Shown in pieces: positions 59,201 to 64,000 of a stretch of DNA of 64,000 nucleotides. Where the stretch lies: contig NC_090989.1 of NCBI RefSeq assembly GCF_041146395.1, forward strand, positions 49,750,501-49,814,500, read 5' to 3'. The notes below the pieces were generated by a model, which saw only the letters and a list, made by a program, of their open reading frames with translations, ran no database searches and had not been told where the DNA came from. The number at the start of each line of letters is the position of its first letter. Position 1 is the first letter of the stretch. A program made the translations under genes and the position numbers. Source of the DNA: Eulemur rufifrons (Eukaryota > Chordata > Mammalia > Primates > Lemuridae).

Positions 59201-62200
59201 CTTTTCTTATTGTAGCCTTTCTTTTGTCAATAAGTTTTCCCATGGCATTCCAAAAACTGCACATGATCCAACATTGGAAAAGAAATACTGTAAGTTATAA
59301 AGAACAAAAGGGACAATAAAAATGCATTTTTATGAGTAAATATCTTTAGTTCTGGATTAAATGCATGATTGCAAAAAAAAAAAAAACTATTCACAGTTTC
59401 ACAGCAAATAGATGTCTAATGTATCAATACTATGTAGATCATTTTCCAATCCCAAACAGATCAATAACAGTGGGAATTATTCTGATCATCCCTGGACTGA
59501 TTTGATAAGTACATTTTTTTTGTTAATTTTTTCCTTCTGGTGTTCCCATCTTATAAAAATTCTCTGGCTTCTGACAAGTGTTCCTAATTCAACTTGATAG
59601 CAGCTTCAGGAGAATTCATCTGTCACAGACACTGAAAGACATTTTTGGGTCTTGTCTTCAGTAAAATATGATGCCAGGGTGGGGGTACCATGTCAAGTTT
59701 TCTGCCTTTTGCCTTCAAGTCCCAACCTTTGGTCATACTCTAATTTGAGCAGGTGAGTGGTTCAGAAAGATTTTGGTCTACCGTTTTCTTGTTGTGAGTG
59801 GATCAGGTAACAAGGCATGCAATTACCTCCCCAGCAAACAACCTCTGTAATTATAACCAACCACTCAAAAGGATTTAGATAACACCTTTCATCTAGAGAA
59901 GGAAAAGTCTCAACAACTTTTTGGAGAGTTTCAGACGTTGTGTTTATATATCATATTAAATAAATGAAGAGCTGTAATTACTGTTGTTGATTGTTATGAA
60001 ATTAATCTGCCTCACCTGGCTTCAATTTACAATCAAGGTACATAAATGACCTTTATGTTAAAGATTTAGATATAAATGTATTCTCCAAATTAGAAACAAG
60101 GCTTTTCATTAATTTCCAGGCACAGAAAACTTTTCTATGCATTATTTGGGCATATCAGAACTGTGAGGTCATTTTAGAGAGTACTAGGTTTTTTCTGAAC
60201 AGAAATACTTTTGTAAAAGTCAAGTAACACAAACCAAAAAGTAAAGATAGCTATCTGTATCTGAAAATGTCAAAAAAAATCTGATCAATCATTTCTTCTG
60301 ATCAATTTATGAGAGCAATAATCATATCAGGACCACTAAGTAGTGCCTTCTAGAAATTAAATGTGCACACTTACTTAAAGAATGATTCTGTACCTACTGA
60401 ATATTAGTGGCAAAGTTAAACTGAGTGCATTTTGATAATAAAAGTTTAATGGTTAGGCTGGGGTAATATGGAGATGTGAGAAGATAGAAAGATCTCTGGA
60501 GAGAAAAACAAAAGTCTGGGAGAAATGGGTGAAGAAAGGTGTCAAGAAATCCATGCACAGCAACACCTGTTATATACTCCACCACATTTATAAAATAAAA
60601 ATCAGAAACTTATGCATTTTCTGGCTTTCATTGCACTTATTTTAAAAACATTCAAGTCTAATGACCTAATTTTGCCAAACATAGTTCTCTACTTTTCAAT
60701 AACATGACAATATAATTATGATTACATATCATTTGTGTACATTATTTTACTCTGCTTCAAAATGATGTTATCAACAAAAGGAGAATTTTTTTCATGCTTT
60801 TAAAATATTGATTAGGCCCAGCTACTTGCTAAAGGACAAAAAATTTTCATCTGTTTTTCTAAACATATAAAATTATAACATCAGATAACAAGGTTCATGT
60901 ATAGTATTAAGAAAAAGGAAAATTCTCAATACTATCGATTATTTTAATAATGGTGATTGCCTAGTATCACCTTTCTTTTTATCTCTGAGCCTGTCAGATC
61001 ATACTCATTTGTGTAGCTGAATTATAATACACAGCCTCTTACTATCTGATGTTCTCGCCTGACTCAAATAACCCCCCCCACCCCCGACTTCCCTTGTGGC
61101 TCAATACAAACTTATTTGTCTCATCTAATGAAAGGATTTAAAGCCAAAACCCTTAAGCCAAAAAAGGTTGAAGTACTCTTTAAACTCTGGACATTTCAGT
61201 ACAATAATTCCTTTAGGAAAGACAAAAAGAAACGAAAGCCTCTGTCTTCCCTGTTCCTGTCTTTGCTGTGTTGCTGATCAAACACTGGAAGCTGTGAGCC
61301 TAGGAATGTCTTAGTAGACTAGATTGATGATAAAGACCTTGTTCTTACTATTGTTTTTGGTTATGAGAATTTGAAACTCTAAGTCTATAGAGAAACAACA
61401 TTACTACTGATAATATTTACATCTAAAAGTTTCTTACTGAATTTACATGAAGGTGCTAGCTGGCAAATTCATCAACTTATAAATAAATAGTTCATCTCTA
61501 CATTTCCCAATATTTTATTTATTTTAAAACAGTAATATTATAAGGAGAAAGAAAGGCAGAGAAAAGTAACAGGACATTTCTTCTCAGAACTTATTATTAC
61601 TTGCCATTTGTAAAATTGTATACAAAAATGATCCACAAAATATTTTTATTTAAAAATAAAATGTATGTTTATTACCAGCTGGGGCTCTGAGATATATACT
61701 CTGAAAATCTTGGCTGGCATATGCAGTGTGATAACACTACCAATGAGGAGGACAACTAGCAAAAATGACAAAATGCTACTTATTTTCTCCTCAAGGGAGT
61801 GAAAGAAAGAAAAAGGACTGAACCTGTGATAATCTCTTCATGCCATCAGTTTATTCTCAATAAAACTCTTCATTCTCAGCATGAGCCAAATCCCTTCAAA
61901 GTAGGGAGCTCTTTGGATGGTGAGGAGGAGGAGAAGAGAGGTAACAAATACCTCATTTGTCCCACACTTGTGTTCTTCCATAGAATCTATTACCTGTTCA
62001 CATAAGGAGTGTCTTGGAGATCTTTCCTACAACTCAGCATGGCCATTCCTCATCCTCTTCTATACCCATGCTGAAGATGATGCCTCCTCTTCCCTTTTTT
62101 TTCCAGACATGGATTCATAATGGCCATGGCAGTGAAAATTTGAACAAAATAAGATAACAACCAGGTAAGTTGCTAAGTTTTTTTTTTTAACTAATTAAGT

Positions 62201-62304
62201 TAAAAGATGATCCATGTCAGAAGTAATAATAATGCTGTGAAATGTATACCTATATCTATCTATATCTCCATTGTGTAAGTGTACACAGTCACCCAATCAT
62301 TTAA
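56291..62304. other. Unassigned stretch, no gene seen
   Basis: Poly-A runs at 56757-56779 and 59371-59384, a C-run at 61070-61085, and a small repeat 'aaaggacatt' at 58355-58390. Two overlapping plus frames at 58759-59109 (up to 116 codons) show no family features. The block 58450-58690 is of mixed composition and single-copy-looking. Confidence 0.5.
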
Positions 62305-62385
62305 CTTTGCTAGATGCTGGGATGCAATGATGAATGAAGATGAGGACTGCATCTCAAGGAACTTCAAATCAACACAATGGACCCT
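62305..62385 (+). repeat. Ancient repeat fragment
   Basis: 'gctagatgctgggatgcaat', 'gatgaatgaagatgaggact' and 'gcatctcaaggaacttcaaa' match the common ancient '...cactgggatacaa...ccctcaaggaacttaca' phrase. A 65-codon frame here is a shadow. Confidence 0.45.
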
Positions 62386-63719
62386 CTATGAACCCCTCAG
62401 GAAACCTTCATTTATCACTGTCAACGAAGATATTTTCTCAAGCCACCAGATTGTAGTAGAGCTTAAGTCAAATTAGTTTTACGTCAAATTCCCTTGTTTT
62501 TAATTTTCTGTAAAAAAAAAATGTTCTTTCCAGAAGACTTTCCTTTGATAATTTGGCAAAGTTCTGGAATCTATAAACATTGAAACAGTGATTATCAGGC
62601 AAAACCTTTGAGTCATGTGACTGACTTTGTTTGCTGTCTCTTTATCCCATTTATCCTTTCTCCCCCTTTCACTTGTTCCAACTGCTATATTTTTAGATAC
62701 CAGAGCCTCACTTTGTTCTAAACTTTTGTGATAAGCCCCCACTCCATTCATTCTTTGAATCCCTATGACAGGAAAACTACATCTTTGGCCTGTTCTAAAA
62801 TAATTTGTTAAGTGACTCACAAATGCCTTAAGTTAGACAGGAAGGAAGGTTAATTCATGTGCCTATTTTCTTACCTGTAGACATAATTATAATTAATACA
62901 ATAATTTACTTGGAATGCTTCTAATGCCTCAGTTTTTTCCATCTGCCAAATGAGTTTATGATCTGTTTAATAAGAATTAAAGAAAATATAGAAGAAACAA
63001 TAAGCAAAAGATATTAGGTACCTGTAATTTGTCTGTTTTGTTCTTTCTGTGCTGATGTTGTAGAAGACTGTAGGTGTTGTGTTTGATTACTGAATAGGAA
63101 ACAAAGATCAAAAACTGCTGTATTTGGGTAATTCCATTAAATGGCTACCTTTTGCAAATACTGCAGGCTATTCTCCTTGGAAATCTTATAGGTTGCTCTC
63201 CTGGATTTTGGAGAAAGAATGGCAGAGCTCTTGGAGATCATGGATTTACTCTGAACTTTAAAACCTAATTGTCAGAGCTAATGTAGAGGTAGCTTGAAAT
63301 AACAGGAGTGGATTTGACCCTTCACTAGGTAAAGCAGAAAATCATTGGTTGTATAAAGTTTATTGCTGACAAAAGTGACCACAGTAATCATTAATGAGAA
63401 TGAGAGGCAGTTAAGCCAAATACAAAAACAAAATATAGGAGGGAGGGGCTCAGATCTTCATAAGAATCTATACTAACTTGTTTTTATTTCATCTCTATGC
63501 TTGTTTAATCTTTGAAGATTTGCCTTATTTAACCCCTACTTTAATCAAGCAGAATCTAAGAATATTAAGATGTTCTCTGTAAGAGGACTTGCTGCTGGTT
63601 TTGTTCTGATCATTTATCTTAGATCTCAAAGCTGAGGTTTCACTATTATGAGTTTTGTTAAAAGCAATAAAGTTTTGCTTTTTTTCAGACAGGTAGGATA
63701 GAGACTTGTTCCTCCACAT
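62386..63719. other. Unassigned stretch at right end
   Basis: No gene or clear transposon. The 106-codon minus frame at 62500-62820 has no recognisable domain. Confidence 0.5.
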
Positions 63720-63850
63720 ACTGTGCAACTCTGAGCAATTTAGTTAACCTTTTGAAATTTTGGTTTCCTCCTCTGTGATATGGAAATAAGACAATAGCAT
63801 GTGCATCACAGGATTATTGTAATGAATAAATCTAAATATCACTTATTCTG
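63720..63850 (+). repeat. MIR SINE
   Basis: 'ctgtgcaactctgagcaatt', 'tagttaaccttttgaaattt', 'tggtttcctcctctgtgata', 'atcacaggattattgtaatg' follow MIR. Confidence 0.7.
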
Positions 63851-63854
63851 ACAT

Positions 63855-64000
63855 CAGCAAATATTTACTGGGTGCCAACTTTCTACAAGGTATTTTTCTA
63901 GGCACTGTGAGCATAGTGAGCAAAACAAAATTCTTAACTTCTTATTTACATTTTAGTGGGTGAAAGAGAAAATGTAGTAATAAATATATGAAATATATAA
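63855..64000 (+). repeat. Ancient dispersed repeat, cut by the window edge
   Basis: 'aaatatttactgggtgccaa', 'tttttctaggcactgtgagc', 'atagtgagcaaaacaaaatt' and 'acattttagtgggtgaaaga' match the opening of the ancient repeat also seen at 21960 and 35320. It continues beyond the window. Confidence 0.6.

Noticed and set aside
1..64000. CRISPR arrays, bacterial operons, tRNA or rRNA genes
   Set aside because: No spaced identical repeats, no cloverleaf or rRNA signature was seen; the Alu, L1 and MIR content shows mammalian nuclear DNA.

Overview
This window is mammalian nuclear DNA, AT-rich and intergenic or deep-intronic in character. It holds no protein-coding gene, tRNA, rRNA or CRISPR array that I can support. 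The best taxonomic clue is the single Alu (18258-18599, minus orientation, exact 17-bp target-site duplication). Its right-monomer wording (a 'gctaggattataggagtgag' type ending and a 'ttggccagataatttc' type insertion after the mid A-rich region) matches Alus I associate with lemurs and lorises rather than monkeys or apes. I therefore infer a strepsirrhine primate, on one element only.

Layout. 1-2215: an old antisense L1, interrupted by an ERV1-like solo LTR (721-1342). 2233-2311: a perfect 36-bp inverted repeat with a 7-base loop. 2346-5169: a minus-strand ERV1 (gammaretrovirus-like) provirus remnant. It has a 627-bp 5' LTR, a primer-binding-site position, a splice-donor consensus, broken gag (matrix, capsid and zinc-knuckle pieces), a short protease piece with its DTG triad, and about 50 bp of 3' LTR; pol and env are gone. 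5995-6958: LTR-like. 7775-14708: two diverged same-orientation LTR copies that may bracket a second degraded provirus, with an MST/THE1-type LTR (8810-9238) inside. 14.7-32 kb: mostly unassigned AT-rich sequence with the Alu, a second perfect hairpin (19004-19057), MLT1, MIR and L2 fragments and microsatellites. 32.0-36.5 kb: MIR, an L2 split by an MLT1-like LTR, two further MLT1 pieces, and a 1.2-kb ancient repeat. 36.5-48.7 kb: unassigned sequence with MIR fragments and a MER2-type DNA transposon (44065-44411). 48.8-51.5 kb: two head-to-tail L1 3' fragments. 53.2-53.8 kb: an L1ME/HAL1-like fragment. 54-64 kb: mostly unassigned, with MIR fragments and another ancient-repeat piece at the right edge.

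No genes work together here. The content is the layered history of transposable elements: ancient L2, MIR, MER2 and MLT1; then L1 and MST; then ERV1 and Alu. The open reading frames of 60-192 codons are explained by chance, by T-rich composition or by repeats, except the gag and protease pieces. The features least explained by ordinary repeat history are the two perfect short-loop inverted repeats. Repeat names come from recognition by eye, not from a database search.
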